Source: Larix kaempferi
Taxonomy: Eukaryota > Streptophyta > Pinopsida > Pinales > Pinaceae
Direction of reading: 5' to 3'
Length of the DNA: 64,000 nt
Assembly: GCA_027924585.1 (NCBI GenBank)
Contig: BSBM01000106.1
Location: forward strand, 41,422,001 to 41,486,000
The position numbers were made by a program, and so were the translations under genes. Below the pieces are notes generated by a model. It was not told the origin of the DNA, searched no databases, and saw only the letters and a program-made list of their open reading frames with translations. Below are positions 24,481 to 35,224 of the stretch, piece after piece (positions within the stretch are counted from its first letter, which is position 1; the number at the start of each line of letters is the position of its first letter).

Positions 24481-25832
24481 GCATTGCTAAACACGACAAC
24501 CGTTCAGGAAATAGGAATAGAGTCAATGAAGACAGAGTATGAGACCGATGAGGATTTTGCGAAAGCATGGGGAGCTTGTTGTGAACCATGGAGTGTTGAC
24601 AGAACTCCATACTTGGATTATTTTATCCAAGAGGGATACCTATTCAAGGGACAACAATTGTGTATTCCCAGAGGATCAATAAGAGAGAACCTAATCCGAG
24701 AGTTGCATAGCGGCGGATTAGCAGGTCATTTTGGCATCGACAAGACCATGGAATTGGTCGAAGAGAAGTATTATTGGCCAAGAATGACAGCAGATGTCGG
24801 AAAGTGGGTTGGACAATGTAGAGTTTTCCAGTTGGCAAAAGGAAGAAGTTAGAATATGGGGTTGTATACAACATTACCTGTACTAGATACCCCATGGGAG
24901 CACCTGAGCATGGATTTTTTGCTAGGATTGCCGAAGATGTAGAAAGGGAGCGACTCAATTTTTGTTGTAGTTGACAGATTTTCAAAAATGGCACACTTTA
25001 TTCCGTGTTGAAAGACAAGTGATGCCACAGGCATTGTTGTACTATTCTTCAAGGAAGTAGTCAAATTGCATGAGTTGCCCAAGAGTATCACATCGGACAG
25101 AGATACCAAGTTTATTGGATATTCTGGAGAACCTTATGGAATAAACTGGACACAAGGTTGCAGTTTAGCTTGGCATATCATCCGCAGACGGACGGACAGA
25201 CCGAGGTGGTGAATAGAAGTTTGGGAAACCTTCTGAGATGTTTGACGACCGACAGACCCAAGCAGTGGGAGAATGTGTTGGCATAAGCAGAGTTTGCATA
25301 TAACAATTCTGTGAATCAGTCGACAGGTTTGAGCCCATTCCAGATTGCTCAGGGAAGAATCCCACATGGAGTGGTTGATTTGGTCGAGTTACCGACGGAA
25401 GCCAGGAAAAACGCAGATGCAAAATCATTTGCAGAGCATATGAAAGAAGTGCATGAAGATGTGTGGAGGCGCATAGAAAAGAGTAACGCGGCATACAAGT
25501 TGAGAGCCGACAGGAAGAAGAGACTACAGTCGTTCAACAAGGGAGACTTGGTCTATGCACATTTGCAGAAGGAGAGATTTCTGACAGGGACATATAACAA
25601 GTTGAAGCTGAAGAAGGTTGGACCATGTAATATTCTGAAGAAAATTTCGGACAACTCTTATGTGTTGGAGCTGCCGAATGACTTGAACATTTCACCAACT
25701 TTCAATGTCTCAGATCTATACAAGTTTGAAGGAGGTTCAAGCAGTAGTGGAGGCACGAAAGTATTGGATATCGACAAGAAGGAGCAAATTCCAGGTCAAC
25801 AAAAAGAAGAAATCATAGAAGTAATAGAGTAA
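24481..25832 (+). pseudogene. Integrase of the chromovirus-type gypsy
   Basis: The HHCC finger is seen in LHSGGLAGHFGIDKTMELVE through GQCRVFQLAKGRS; the last Cys is Phe (CRVFQ instead of CRVCQ). The core has STOP-interrupted HLSMDFLLGLP (first Asp), ITSDRDTKF (second Asp) and [14 protein letters not shown] (Glu). A one-base deletion near 25119 shifts the frame to that of 25311-25832. That last part carries the GDLVYAHLQKERF and VGPCNILKKISDNSYVLELP motifs of the C-terminal domain. Confidence 0.9.
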
Positions 25833-25977
25833 TGCGAAGTCCGGCGTACGTGCAGTTTGTGAAAGAAGGAATGCTTAGTGTGATGGGAGAATGATGAGTT
25901 ACAGGAGGCGACATGGATTTTCGAAGAAGAGTTTAGGAGACTAACAGAGCAGTCGAGTTCTTTTCACCTGGGGAGTC
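25833..25977 (+). other. Possible chromodomain remnant and polypurine tract
   Basis: Beyond the integrase stop, shifting frames give VRR, AYVQFVKEG and then ENDELQEATWIFEEEFRRL. The last resembles the EATW(x)nE end of the chromodomain at this position in chromovirus integrases. A purine run (CTGGGGAGTC) ends directly at the 3' LTR and is the likely PPT. Confidence 0.45.
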
Positions 25978-26973
25978 TGATGCAGGAGCATCAGGGACCT
26001 AGGCAGAGTGGTCGAAGTTAATCGACATGAGGAAATCTGACCATAGGATGTGTCGATGACCACTGGTGCGGAAGGGAATATTGGCTTGTTTAAGTCAATA
26101 AGTCGAGAAGGAGCAGTCGGGTATGCAACCGACAGAGGCAGCGTAAGTTGAGAGTTGACATGTTGGGATCGACATACGATGGCAGGAGCATAGCGTCGAG
26201 GGTCGACATGTGTCGAACCACGACTCGAAGAGGTTTGTGCATGAGTCAAGCGATGAGAAAGGGGCAGATTGGCGAAGCCTGAAGAGTGTGAAGGAAGCCG
26301 ATGGGTAAGTCGAAGCTGACAGATAGTATTGCTGACGTGATGGATTACTGTAGCCTATCAGAAGGACACGTAGGAGTCAAGGCGAGTACTTGGAAATAGT
26401 TCAGGGTTACTAAGGAAGTTAATGGCAGTTATTGTAGGTGGGTGAAGATGTGACAGATGTCATCACAGGAAGAGGTTGTGCAGCACGGTTGGGGCGCTGA
26501 CAGTTGCAGGTGTGCGGGATCTGAGAAGATCGACAGGAAGAGGATGCATGTCTTGGGGGGTCGGAGAGACCTCGGGAATAATAACGACAGAGTAGAATAC
26601 CAGGGAGTTTGGATTAGTTGAGGGACTTGGCATTTGGGAGAGTCAAGCAGTGCTGAATAGAATTCTGGTAGATTGGATAGGAAAGTCACACATCTACAGA
26701 GCTGAGAAGATCGAGCCATAGCTCAGAGTTCCGCAGTGAGCCAGGAGAGGTTGAGGTCAACACACTGAGATAGCACATAGTTACTTCTATATTGTAACAG
26801 TTGAGGCCAACAGTTAGTTATTTATTTCATTTCCTTGTAGTTTGCATTGTAACCGATTCAGAGAAGTAATATAAGCCAGTTGTTGGCATGTTGTTTGCAT
26901 CTTGTCTATGTAAACGTGTGTGTGGTGTGTAATTGTTAAGCAAGAACCTTATGGCATAAGGTGCCTTGCGTCA
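25978..26973 (+). repeat. 3' LTR of the chromovirus-type gypsy
   Basis: 996 bp, TGATGCAGGAG...TTGCGTCA, collinear with 20193-21197; TATA-like TAATATAAG near 26867. It is followed by the CCTTC target duplication. Confidence 0.95.
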
Positions 26974-26978
26974 CCTTC
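26974..26978 (+). repeat. Target-site duplication CCTTC, right copy
   Basis: Identical to 20188-20192. Confidence 0.9.
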
Positions 26979-27089
26979 CCTAGGGAGAAGTTTCCAAGTC
27001 TCTTTTTCTGCCAAAATGATGAGGGAAGGCCTCAGAAGATGAAACCCTAGCTTCCAACAATGTCTTCTTCTAGTACTGCTCTCATACCA

Positions 27090-27667
27090 TGTTAGTTTTT
27101 CATACAATTATAGCAATATAATTTAATTGCATAAGACCAATAGGATCACTAGAAGAAAGACAAATCACAGAAACAAAGAACACGATAATTTATCCTAAGA
27201 AACCCAATAGGGAGAAAACCCAACAACCAGCATATAGAGGTGAAAAATTCTTAGAACAAAGTACAAGGATGAGAGAGAGAAAGTAGAAAGTCTTTCCAAG
27301 TATAACCCCCAAAACTATGCTTCTCCTTGCTGCAGATGTGAATTCCTCGCCAAGTGATGTGAACTTGTGTGTATTCAGTGAGTGACCAAATGAGGCACCT
27401 ATCCTCTCTATTTATACACTTGCCAAAATGGTGTTTTCCCTAACTGGAATGACTTGTCTAACTGGCAGAGCTGACTTGACTTGGGAGCAAATAAAATAAT
27501 GCTTATTTAATTATTTTCTTTGGGTAATTTATCCCCAAGGTTTACATTGATTCTTTTAAGTATTTTACATAATTAATTACATAAAAATCATGATCTCCCG
27601 TAGGAGGTACAAATAAATACAATAAAATATAATCAGAATAAATTCTGCAGTTGCACTAATTCCAACA
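27090..27667 (-). repeat. Copia LTR shared by two tandem copies
   Basis: TGTTAG...CCAACA on the plus strand, 578 bp. On its left side it abuts a PBS (27078-27089), and on its right side a polypurine tract (CTCCCTCTCAAC at 27668-27679, GTTGAGAGGGAG on the minus strand). It therefore serves as 5' LTR of the left copy and 3' LTR of the right copy. A TATA box for minus-strand transcription (TATAAATA) is at 27409-27416. Confidence 0.9.
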
Positions 27668-28029
27668 CTCCCTCTCAACAAGGAAGGTATTCTTCGGACA
27701 CATCCATCATCAGCATCACGATCATCTGGGTTTCATCTGTACATCACATTTGTCTTGATCAACTCTATACATACTGAAGGTTGTCAACACGGCCTCAGTC
27801 CTTTGAGACGTGTTATCATGCATCTTCTCCACACATTACATCGTTGGATCCATACATCAACTCAACAACTCTACACAGTCCATTGGAGAGTACAACAAGC
27901 ATCATCACATCCCAGACAATCGATATTCAATACAATATGCATCTACTTAGTTCATTCCTTCGGGGAACATGCACCAACTCAAATAGTCCTTCAGTGAGTC
28001 CAAGAGTATCATCCTCTCCATCCAACTTG

Positions 28030-28545
28030 GATGTCTGAAACATCTCTCATACACGACCATCTACTACCTATCTGTCTCTACTAATGATGGGACCCTCTCA
28101 TTCTTGGCTGAGATCATGGACGACCATAGATACCTGTGTAGAAACAAACTTCACATGACCATCTACTACCTGTCTGTCTCATCTATCAATGGGATCCTAC
28201 CATACCTTACTGAGAACCTAGATGAGTAGATGTACCTGTGTGGAACCAAACTTCACACGAACATCTACTACCTGTCCGTCTCATTTGTTGATGTCATCCT
28301 CCCATACCTGGATGAGAACATAGATAAGCAGAGGTACCTGTGTGGAACCAAACTTCACACGACCATATACTACCTATCCATATCATCTTTCGATGGGATC
28401 CTTTTATACCTGGATGAGAACCCAGATGAGTAGAGATACCTATGTAGAACCAAAATTCACTCGACCATATACTACCTACCTGTCTCATCTGTCGATGGGA
28501 TCCTCCTATACTTGGTTGAGAACCTAGAAGAGTAGAGGTACTTGG
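28030..28545. repeat. 102-bp tandem repeat, about five copies
   Basis: TACCTGTGTGG and its variants start at 28131, 28233, 28335, 28437 and 28539, spaced exactly 102 bases. Each copy also has the word TTCACACGACCAT and GATGAGAACC. Copies differ by scattered substitutions. The array lies between the RNase H end and the polypurine tract of the copia element. Because 102 is divisible by three, frames stay open across copies, but nothing suggests coding. Confidence 0.9.
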
Positions 28546-28628
28546 GTGAAAGTAAGGTAAACATCTTCATGTCATATTTCCCTCTCAAGGAGGGACACGC
28601 TCTCTTCCACTCCAAGCCTTCCATGAAA

Positions 28629-29144
28629 TTATTCAACATTTATCCTGGGAAGAGGCTTGGTGAGAACATCTGTAGCTTTCTCATCTATCAAAACATATTG
28701 TAACTCGACCACACCTTTCTGCACCATATCACGAATGCAGTGATAGCGAATCTCTATATGCTTTGAATTGTCATGGAATACAGTATTCACTGGTATCTGC
28801 ACACAGCTCTGGTTATCACAATGAATCACAGTTGGCTCTGGAATCTGGACAAAAAATATCGCAAGGAGTTTTTGAATCCATACAGCTTCTCGAGCTACTA
28901 TACTAGAAGCCATATACTCAGAATTTCCAGTACTGAGTGCTACTGAGGTTTGCTTCCTACTACACGAGGAAGTCACTGCAGAACCCAAACTGAAGCAACA
29001 ACCGAAAGTACTCTTCCTATCTATAGCACATCCATCCCAATCTGAGTCTGAAAATCCTTGCAGTATGATGTCACACTCTAAAGAATATCTTAGTCCATAA
29101 ACCACAGTTCCACACAAGTATCTGAGCACATGTTTTGTAGCAAC
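28629..29144 (-). pseudogene. RNase H domain of the right copia element
   Basis: LRYLCGTVVYGLRYS, DSDWDGCAIDRKSTFGCCFS, SVALSTGNSEYMASS and VIHCDNQSCVQI are the standard copia RNase H motifs. The tail KATDVLTKPLPR is also typical. It is separated from RT by one stop (TAG at about 29142-29144) in the same frame; the product would otherwise be continuous. Confidence 0.9.
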
Positions 29145-30233
29145 CTAGTGAATATGTATCAGCTCACACATGAACTGGGTGAGATCATTCACAACAAAAC
29201 ATATATCTGGTCTGGTGTTCGTTAGATACATCAGATATCCAATCCGCTGGTGATATATAGTGGGATCAATCAAATTTGAATCTGAAGCAGAGTCCCTCAA
29301 CTTCATCAAATTTGCATCCATCGGTGTGGCCATGGACTTACAGTCCAACATTCTGAATCTCTTCAAAATATCAATGGTGTATTTTCCTTGACTTAGAAAA
29401 ATATCCTTCTGCCTCTTCCATACTTCTAGTCCCAAGAAGTAATACATCAATCCAAGATTGTTCATTTCAAACTCAGAGGCAAGTTTCTTCTTACACCATA
29501 CAATAAGCTTCCCATTCCTTGTGAGAAACAGCTCATCAACATAAAAAACCAAAATCAGTGGCTCATCATCCAAAACCTTGTAGTGAATGTTGGGGTCTAC
29601 ATCACTCTTGGTGAATACTAATCTCACCAAGTATCTGTATATCCATCCATACCAAGCACTAGGTGCTTGCTTGAGTCCATATAGGGCCTTTTTCATCCTA
29701 CATACGTGAGACTCCTTTCCATGGACAACAAACCCTTCTGGTTGTTCAATATAAACTTCTTCCTCAATAACACCATTGAGAAAGGTTGTCTTGACATCCA
29801 TTTGATGCAGACTCCATCCTATAGCTGAAGCAATAGCAATAATAGTCCTGATGGAATTATATCGAGCCAAAAGAGAAAATGTGTCATCATAATCAAATTC
29901 CTCTTTCTGAGAGAATCCTCTAGAAACAAATATATCCTTGTGTTTTTCAACACTACCATTTTCTCCATGATTGATTTTGTACAACCACTTGTAAGTCACT
30001 ACCGACTTCCCCTTAGGTCTCGGTACAAACTCCCACACATCCTTCTTCATGATGAATTGGTATTCTTCCATCATGGCATCCTTCCAGACTTGATGTCTAG
30101 ATGCTTCTCCATTGGTGGTAAGTTCTGAGTCAATGATGTGACTCATTAGTGCAACATAACTCGAGAACCTCTGAGGTCTCTTTCTTTCTCGGAATGTACC
30201 ATGTGGAGCTTCATGCCCCTCTGCATCCTGCAA
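29145..30233 (-). pseudogene. Reverse transcriptase of the right copia element
   Basis: A 362-residue open frame. WKDAMMEEYQFIMKKDVWEF, VTYKWLYKI, HQMDVKTTFLNG and KALYGLKQAPSAWY are copia RT hallmarks. The catalytic box reads FYVDELFLTR: the second Asp of YVDD is Glu, which should impair polymerisation. It is followed by MATPMDAN and YLMYLTNTRPDICF. It is one of the longest open frames in the window, yet probably inactive. Confidence 0.9.
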
Positions 30234-30904
30234 AGTCTGTTGTGCCCATCTAGGCCTCTTCTGACTCCAATATTTGTGGGAACATCAACTGGATCAACTG
30301 GATCAATGGGATCGATCAGTTCATCCTTCCCTACTAACTCCCTCTGAGCTACTAACGGGGGAGATGATATCGTCTCCTTTGGGTATAACATCTCCTCATC
30401 ATCGATCTCCATATCTTATTCTCTACCTTTCCTTATATCCATCTATTCTTCAAAGGACACATCCCTGCTAACTTCAGTCTGCCTCAATCATGGAATGTAA
30501 ATTCTGTAGGCCTTTGAAGACTCGTTGTATCCCACGAAATTTCCCTGCTTACCTGAAGGTTCTAACTTTGTACTCTTTTATTTGGGCACATGAATGTAGA
30601 CTAGACAACCAAAGATACAAAGGTGGCCCACTTCTAGTTTCACTCCTGTGAAAGCTTCTTTCGGAGTCATGTTCTTCAAAATATTATGTGGGAATCTGTT
30701 TTGTACATAGACAGTTGTTATGTATGCTTCTTCCCATAAGAACATTGTTAGAATCTGGTAATGTATCATGGCTTTGGATGCCTCCCCAATTGTTTTGTTC
30801 TTCCTTTCTGCAACTCCATTTTTTTTAGGGTTGTAGGGAACTGTGAGCTCCCTCTTAATTCCTTCTTCCTTGTATAAATCATTGAAATCTGTAGAGGTAT
30901 ATTC
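30234..30904 (-). pseudogene. Integrase C-terminal and linker region of the right copia element
   Basis: 30578-30769 encodes YVQNRFPHNILKNMTPKEAF and IFGCLVYIHVPK, the conserved integrase C-terminal part of copia. The linker up to RT is acidic and Pro-rich, and broken by frame changes. Confidence 0.8.
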
Positions 30905-31531
30905 TCAACCATTATTTGATCTCAATATTTGAATCCTCTTTGCCGACAAATTCTCAACTTGTGCTTTGAATTCTTTTAATTTGTTGAGCACTTCCTCAAA
31001 TTCCTTGGTCTTGAGAAAGTATATCCAAGTATTCCATGAGTAGTCATTAATAAATGTCACATAGTAATAATAGCCACCTAGTGAAGCAATAGTCATGGGT
31101 CTGCACAAGTCAGAGTGCACTAGATCCAAAATTCCTTTAGATATTCTCTCACTATTCGGGAAGGATCCCTTGGCATTATTTCCAAGTGCACATCCTCTAC
31201 ATATTCCATCATGGTCTACATGAAGTACTGGTAGACCTGTCACCATATTTATTAATGTTGGAAGAGATTTATCGTTCATATGAGCTAGTCTTTTGTGCCA
31301 TAGGTCACCCATGCTGGTAGAATAATGAACAAGTGCTTGAGCTAGTGGAGTGCTCAATCGGTACAATCTCTCCTCTCTTACACCAATTACTTTTTTTGTG
31401 TTCATGCTTAAGTTCTTGTGCCAAGCAAGAATTTTCCCTTCTGAGAATACTACCTTATATCCCTTGTCCTCCAAAGCAGATATGGAGACAATACTTATCT
31501 TCATACTAGGTACATAAAGCACATCACTCAA
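30905..31531 (-). pseudogene. Gag-pre-integrase and integrase core of the right copia element
   Basis: LWHKRLAHMNDKSL and CRGCALGN make the HHCC finger. DLVHSDLCRPM has the first catalytic Asp. The second Asp motif reads ILRSNNG where SDNG is expected, so that Asp is Asn. A stop follows (GGEY is lost). Upstream DVLYVPSMKISIVSISAL is the C-terminal end of the protease. Confidence 0.85.
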
Positions 31532-31752
31532 GTGTAATGTGTCACTAGACTCTAACTAGAGGGAGGTAGCCCCAGATACTTTCGCAGTGTAATTTGCATC
31601 ATCCCCAAGTACAACACGGATATGGGATTCCTTCTAAAAAAATTTTGATAAATTTTCTTTATAGCCAGTCATATTCCTAGAAGCACCACTATGTATAAGC
31701 CATGTATCACTAGTGGTGGGAACAATACCTAATAAGTTGAGATGAAGAAGAA

Positions 31753-32010
31753 TTATGTACGATATTCATTCCTTTTCTTTTTATGATGACGATCTTCTTC
31801 TACATCAACAGTAGTGGCTTCATGTTTCCTTTTGAATAATATTGGACAATTTCCTGCATAATGACCATAGGCCTTGCACCTGAAACATTGTACATGTGAT
31901 AGATATTTATTCTTTTTTCTTCTGACCTGGAGGAGGGATAGATCTCTTACCTTGGTGATTATGATTGTGAAACCTTCTTCCCTTTCCCTTCCTTTCTTGG
32001 CATGGTCCAT
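31753..32010 (-). pseudogene. Gag zinc knuckle of the right copia element
   Basis: CFRCKAYGHYAGNC fits CX2CX4HX4C exactly, in a Lys/Arg-rich surrounding. It lies between gag and protease, in a frame different from gag. Confidence 0.85.
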
Positions 32011-32076
32011 GAATTCTTGATTCTCCTCGGGTTGAGTACCATGAAGTTTCTATCTTACTTGAATCCTAGTCTCTTC

Positions 32077-32523
32077 CTAAGTGCAATCCACCCATAATCT
32101 ATCAAATTTGGGTAGCTTGGTTCGACCACTTATGCTTTGAATGAATGACTCCCAAGATGGTGGAAGACCATTTAGAGCAGTAATGGAAAGCTCCTTATCA
32201 TCAATGGTTTCTCCATTGGAATTAAGCTTGCCCCTTAGTTCTGTGATCCTAATGAAGTATGGGGCAATTGATTCAGACTTGGAAATCTTCATATTTGATA
32301 GTTGGCTCCTCAATGTCAGAGTCACATTAATGCTACTATGACCAAATATATTCTTTAGGGTTTTGAAAATCCTCCTAGTTGTATTCTTTTGTGATATTTG
32401 AGGAACCAAATGGTCTTTGACTAAGTCCACCAATATCCTTCTTGCTCTGGCATCATTCTTCCTCCATTGAGGTTTCTCCTCTTCAACTTCTAGTTCTAGA
32501 ACCTTCTCATTTACAAACTTCAA
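32077..32523 (-). pseudogene. Gag of the right copia element
   Basis: 148 open residues with WRKNDARARRILVDLVKDHL, IFKTLKNIFG, LRSQLSNMKISKSESIAPYF and ALNGLPPSWESFIQSI, the UBN2-type copia gag pattern. 32524-32782 upstream is leader plus the decayed gag start. Confidence 0.85.
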
Positions 32524-32782
32524 GAGATCATTTTATTTAAGAATGAGAAGAACCCTAGACTTTCAAGAGATTAAATTGGAAGCCCCATCCAGACAATCTT
32601 CAACCTTCATTCCAATCATCTTGACTGTAGATCTGAAGCAGAAACCCTAGCAAAAACCAGGCCAAAAATGAAGATTGGATTCTTGAGAAACTGACTCCAT
32701 AGGAAAATGCGCCCTAGAAAGGCGAATTGAGAGAAGGTAGGGTTGAGAAAATATGTGGAGGGAACATCACAAACTTGAAAAT

Positions 32783-32857
32783 ATCTCTCGTAGGAGGTAC
32801 AAATCATTACAATAAAATATAATAAGAATAACTTCTGAAGTTGCACTAATTCCAAAA
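32783..32857 (-). repeat. Stub of the copia 5' LTR
   Basis: Matches the right end of the LTR at 27590-27667 (CGTAGGAGGTACAAAT... GTTGCACTAATTCCAA) with few differences. The remaining 500 bp and the PBS are absent. Confidence 0.85.
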
Positions 32858-32968
32858 ATACATTTTAAATCCTATTAATTTGAACAATTACAATAATATC
32901 TCCCATTGATCAGTTATTGAATTTATCTGACTTTATAAAACTTGAGATTATATATATCAAGCACACAT

Positions 32969-34097
32969 CCGTTGAAAAGCCACTTGCCAAACTATATGAA
33001 GAGCCAAAAGTTCAGCTGAATTGTTTGAACCTTCTCCCAAGTAGGATAAAAATTGAATGTATTTGCTTTTGCCAAAGAGAATGACTCCACCTATACTGCG
33101 TCGATGCTCTTCCAATTTATATGCTCCATAAAAAAATGCCTAATGATTATCATAATTAATATGAAGGAGAGGCAGAGGTTTGTTGATATTGATCTTCGAC
33201 TCTTCTTTGAAATATTTAGCCAACGGGCATATAGTAGTAGTAACTTTGTGAGCACTGAAAATATTGATTCTAAAAGAGCATAGCATTCCTAGTAATCCAA
33301 ATATTCTAGATTGTTAGAAAAGGAATTGCTTGATAGTTATTTAATATCTCTTTAGGTATTTCGAGACTCACTCCTTGTAAATTGGATGAACAATGTTCAC
33401 ATAATAGGAGATTTGAATCTACAGAGCTTAGGCCATGAAGTCAAATCGACAACAAACTTGTTCCTCCAAGTTTCCTTTTCCCATGTCTATAGAGAGCAAA
33501 ATCAGCAAGCATACCGTTTATCCAAGATCGGTCTAACGAAGGATCTTGGTACCCTATATATTCAGGATGTGGATGGTGATTCGATTCCTGAAACAACTTG
33601 GGAGATGTGATTTTGTACCTTTGCTTTTGTCATGAATTTTTGTATTTTGAAGGCATTATGACTATTAGATTGTGCTTGGATTTTTGTTAAGTTTTTCCAA
33701 CTTTGGGATGTTATGTCCATGTTTTTTCAATCGAGATTTATAGCCAGTTTACTCCCATGAAATTTTTGGTTTTGTTGAGGTTGGAAACCTACTACTATTT
33801 TGTACTTATGAAGAATGTATTTTCATCTAAGTATGTATGTTTCCACACTATTCAACCATTGTGTCAATATTTTTGGAAAATGATTGTGTAGAGATTTAGA
33901 TAGACTAACACGTTTTGGGTGGACACTCCACCCATCTTCAGGATCATCAAGCTTCTTGTAATCGTGAAGATGGGTGGAGTGTCCACCCAAAATGCGTCGG
34001 TCTGTCTAAATCTCTACAAAGTCACTTTCCAGAAACCTTGATACAATGTATTTTCATTCTATTATGAATAGAAATATGCTTTTTTCCACGAAAAAAA
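32969..34097 (+). mobile_element. 5'-inverted LINE 3' end (LINE A)
   Basis: The first half of a plant LINE RNase H lies on the minus strand at about 33150-32969 (GVILFGKSK, LGEGSNNSAELLALHIVWQ). The second half lies on the plus strand at about 33355-33610 (NWMNNVHIIGDLNLQSLGHE, FSHVYREQNQQAYRLSKIGL). Then come an untranslated region and an A-rich tail ending near 34097. Flanks 32950-32968 and 34098-34116 are similar (ATATATA then ACACAT), a possible worn target duplication. The arrangement is that of a twin-primed LINE insertion. Confidence 0.65.
33857..34048. repeat. 84-bp inverted repeat (long hairpin)
   Basis: Arms 33857-33940 and 33965-34048 are reverse complements with few mismatches, best in the inner 50 bases. 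The 24-base loop holds CAAGCTTCTTG. The arms contain GGGTGGACACTCCACCC, itself palindromic. The hairpin lies in the untranslated 3' part of LINE A. Confidence 0.9.
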
Positions 34098-34116
34098 TAT
34101 ATATAAAACACACATG

Positions 34117-35224
34117 TCACATATATGATTTAGATGTTCCGTATTGCATCATCCTTTTAAATACGTATGGAGGGAATATTTCCTTTTTCATTTTCAATTA
34201 AAAAGATGAAATATTCAAATTTTTTTATTTTCCTATATTAATTTTAAAGATTTTTTTATTAAGACATTCTAGAGCGATTGAAAACATAAAATCAAGTATG
34301 TAGTGGTTTTGAAATAGGGAACATTGTTTCGTTTTATTTGATTGGTTAATAACTAAAATATTTAACGAGTACAAGTTTGATTTTGACATTAGCTTTTTGA
34401 TAGAAAAAAATGATTTTGACATTAGGGAAAAGAGGAAAATATGAAATATAAAAATTAAAAAAAAAATCTTTTTTTAAAAAAAATATAAAATTATAAAATT
34501 AAAATATAATATAGAAAAATGTTTCATTTTATAGTTAAATTATGTGATAACTATAAATTTGTATAATAATTTCGAATTATAAAAATTAAAGATAATAACA
34601 AATTTTATCTTATCTATTAGACAATGAATATATATTAAAATAATAATAATAAATAATTTTAGTTTGAAAAAATAATAATAATAAATTTGATGTGATGAAT
34701 TTGCTTCCAATTATAATAATGATTTACAAAATCAAAGAGTAAGATCAAGAAAAATAGAAATAGATTTATTATTTATATATAATTTTTAATGTTTTATTTT
34801 ATTATTAAAGTATTTAATGAATATAAGTTAATTATCAACATGAAAGTGATAAGCATTGTAATAAATAAATATTTAATGATTACAAATACAAGTCATGATT
34901 TTCAAATATGGAATCAAAAAGTTATTATTAATTATTTACAATTTAAAGATATTATTAAAATATTTAATGAAGATAAATTATGAATTTTAAATATGGAATT
35001 AAACATTATTATTAATTATTTATATTTTAATTTTATTATTAAATTATTTAATAAGTGTAAGTTAGTTAATCAATATTAAGGTGATAAGTATGGTAACAAA
35101 GAATTAAAAAGGAAATGCAGATTAAGCATCCATATATGTAATTATTCACGAACATGTCATTGACTGGAACATGTTATTAGTCTTTTTATGTTTATTGACT
35201 ATAAATAATATTAAGTATTAGTGG
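34117..35224. other. AT-rich spacer, no gene seen
   Basis: Very AT-rich, with ATTATTAAA and TATTTAATGA words repeated between about 34790 and 35070. No significant reading frame. Confidence 0.6.

Larger units (their letters stand above)
20193..26973 (+). mobile_element. Complete chromovirus-type Ty3/gypsy element
   Basis: Two LTRs of about 1.0 kb both begin TGATGCAGGAG and end TTGCGTCA. They flank PBS, gag, protease, RT, RNase H and integrase in the gypsy order. CCTTC occurs immediately before (20188-20192) and after (26974-26978), a clean 5-bp target duplication. The first 120 LTR bases differ at about one position in seven by eye, so the insertion is old. It sits inside the left copia leader and is therefore younger than that copia copy. 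Confidence 0.95.
19603..27089 (-). mobile_element. Left copia copy, 5' part only, split by a gypsy insertion
   Basis: 19603-20192 is closely similar to 32285-32750, the gag start and leader of the copia element to its right (both minus strand). After the nested gypsy element, 26979-27089 continues the leader up to a primer-binding site at 27078-27089 (GCTCTCATACCA on the plus strand, complementary to initiator-Met-type TGGTATGAGAGC). Its 5' LTR is 27090-27667. Everything downstream of the start of gag is missing. Confidence 0.8.
27668..32857 (-). mobile_element. Right Ty1/copia element with nearly deleted 5' LTR
   Basis: Minus-strand order from the right: gag (32523-32077), zinc knuckle, gag-pre-integrase and integrase, RT, RNase H, tandem repeat, PPT, LTR. 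The order integrase before RT makes it Ty1/copia. Its 5' LTR is reduced to a 75-bp stub at 32783-32857, and leader plus PBS are deleted. All ORFs carry stops, frameshifts or changed catalytic residues, so the element is dead. Confidence 0.9.

Noticed and set aside
27755-28527. Short plus-strand frames downstream of the copia LTR
   Set aside because: They lie in the 3' untranslated part and 102-bp repeat of a minus-strand element.
28030-28545. CRISPR-like array from the regular 102-bp spacing
   Set aside because: Copies are similar along the full unit with no unique spacers, and the setting is a plant retrotransposon.
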